Notes under the pieces: model-generated
Database searches by the model: none
The model's input: only the letters and a program-made list of their open reading frames with translations
What the model was told of the DNA's origin: nothing
Assembly (NCBI RefSeq): GCF_002205845.1
Contig: NZ_NISI01000001.1
Span: 62,001 to 126,000 of the forward strand
Reading direction: 5' to 3'
Source of the DNA: Roseateles puraquae
GTDB lineage: Bacteria; Pseudomonadota; Gammaproteobacteria; Burkholderiales; Burkholderiaceae_C
DNA: 64,000 nucleotides
Position numbers and translations under genes: made by a program
Shown: piece after piece, positions 63,717-64,000 of the stretch
How positions within the stretch are numbered: the stretch's first letter is position 1
How the letters are laid out: every line of letters starts with the position of its first letter

Positions 63717-64000
63717 GGTCCCCCAACCGCCCTTGGCGTCTGCCAGCCCTCGCCTTCTGGGCGGCAGCACTGCTGGTGCTCTTGCCGCCGCTGGCGGTGC
63801 TGGCTTATGCCTTCAGCGAGCGCTGGGACCGCCACCTGCTGCCGGAGGGCCCGACGCTCGCCTGGCTCGCCGACGTGGCGGGCGATGCGCGGGTGCGCAG
63901 CGCGGCATGGAATTCGGTCTGGGTGTCAGGCGCCGCCGCCGGGCTCGCGGTGCTGCTGGGGGGCGCGGCCAGCCTGGCCGGCCATCTCGGCCCGCGCCGA
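63713..64000 (+). CDS. ABC transporter permease (second subunit), cut by window end
   Basis: An ATG at 63713 overlaps the stop of the first permease (ATGA). The visible 96 codons encode a basic start (MRSPNRPWRLPALAFWAAAL), one clear helix and the beginning of a second (WNSVWVSGAAAGLAVLLGG), as expected for the partner permease. The ATPase of the transporter should follow outside the window. Confidence 0.85.
   Translation, partial: MRSPNRPWRLPALAFWAAALLVLLPPLAVLAYAFSERWDRHLLPEGPTLAWLADVAGDARVRSAAWNSVWVSGAAAGLAVLLGGAASLAGHLGPRR

Overview
The window looks like a piece of a GC-rich betaproteobacterial chromosome of the order Burkholderiales, most like the Roseateles/Pelomonas/Rubrivivax/Leptothrix group. 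This rests on the gene content (CzcCBA-type efflux, LpxO, glycine-riboswitch gcvTHP-sdaA, Acs/GNAT fusion proteins) and on strongly GC-biased third codon positions. No rRNA, tRNA or CRISPR array was seen. The first 27 kb reads as less GC-rich than the rest and behaves as an accessory region; 27.5-64 kb looks like ordinary core or near-core chromosome.

Region 1 (1-22 kb, almost all minus strand) is a heavy-metal resistance island. A complete czc system is read right to left: CzcE-like protein, CzcI, CzcC, CzcB, CzcA, CzcR, CzcS, a 63-residue membrane protein, a second CzcI-like protein, a P1B-4-type ATPase with a His-rich N-terminus, and a DUF6328-like membrane protein. A second RND operon follows (third CzcI-like protein, OMF, MFP, RND pump, PII-like signal protein). 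Its pump has a different TM4 signature, which suggests a different metal. Between the two operons are a phosphoribosyltransferase-fold protein and a TonB-like envelope protein.

Region 2 (22-27 kb) is a patch of mobile-element and defence debris: a frameshifted, N-terminally shortened Wadjet JetD-like gene, a protein with a GRP-like N-terminus, a degenerate TnsA-like protein, a BcepMu gp16-type DNA-binding protein divergent from an XRE repressor, a two-TM protein, tandem 30-bp repeats, and a LuxR-type regulator with a DUF1778-like N-terminus.

Region 3 (27.5-33.3 kb) appears to be a low-oxygen response cluster: Zn alcohol dehydrogenase plus universal stress protein, an HtrA-like protease, and an ADP-forming acyl-CoA synthetase/GNAT fusion. 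Two FNR/ANR-like boxes each lie 41.5 bp upstream of the inferred start of transcription.

Region 4 (33.2-57.4 kb) holds a MacAB-like exporter, lipid A modification (LpxL-type acyltransferase and LpxO), a SARP/AfsR-like regulator, a TolB-propeller amidohydrolase and an MFS exporter. Next come a tandem glycine riboswitch driving gcvT-gcvH-gcvP with sdaA downstream (glycine to serine to pyruvate), an NRDE/TANGO2 protein, a polysaccharide deacetylase, an HD-GYP phosphodiesterase, and a repeat-rich TonB-like protein.

Region 5 (56.6-64 kb) is a candidate organophosphate acquisition locus: a DeoR repressor divergent from a TonB-dependent receptor, PhoD-like phosphatase, ABC binding protein, alkaline-phosphatase-superfamily enzyme and two ABC permeases (the last cut by the window end). 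The intergenic region carries six TTGTG motifs. This combination is the most coherent candidate for a little-described system in the window.
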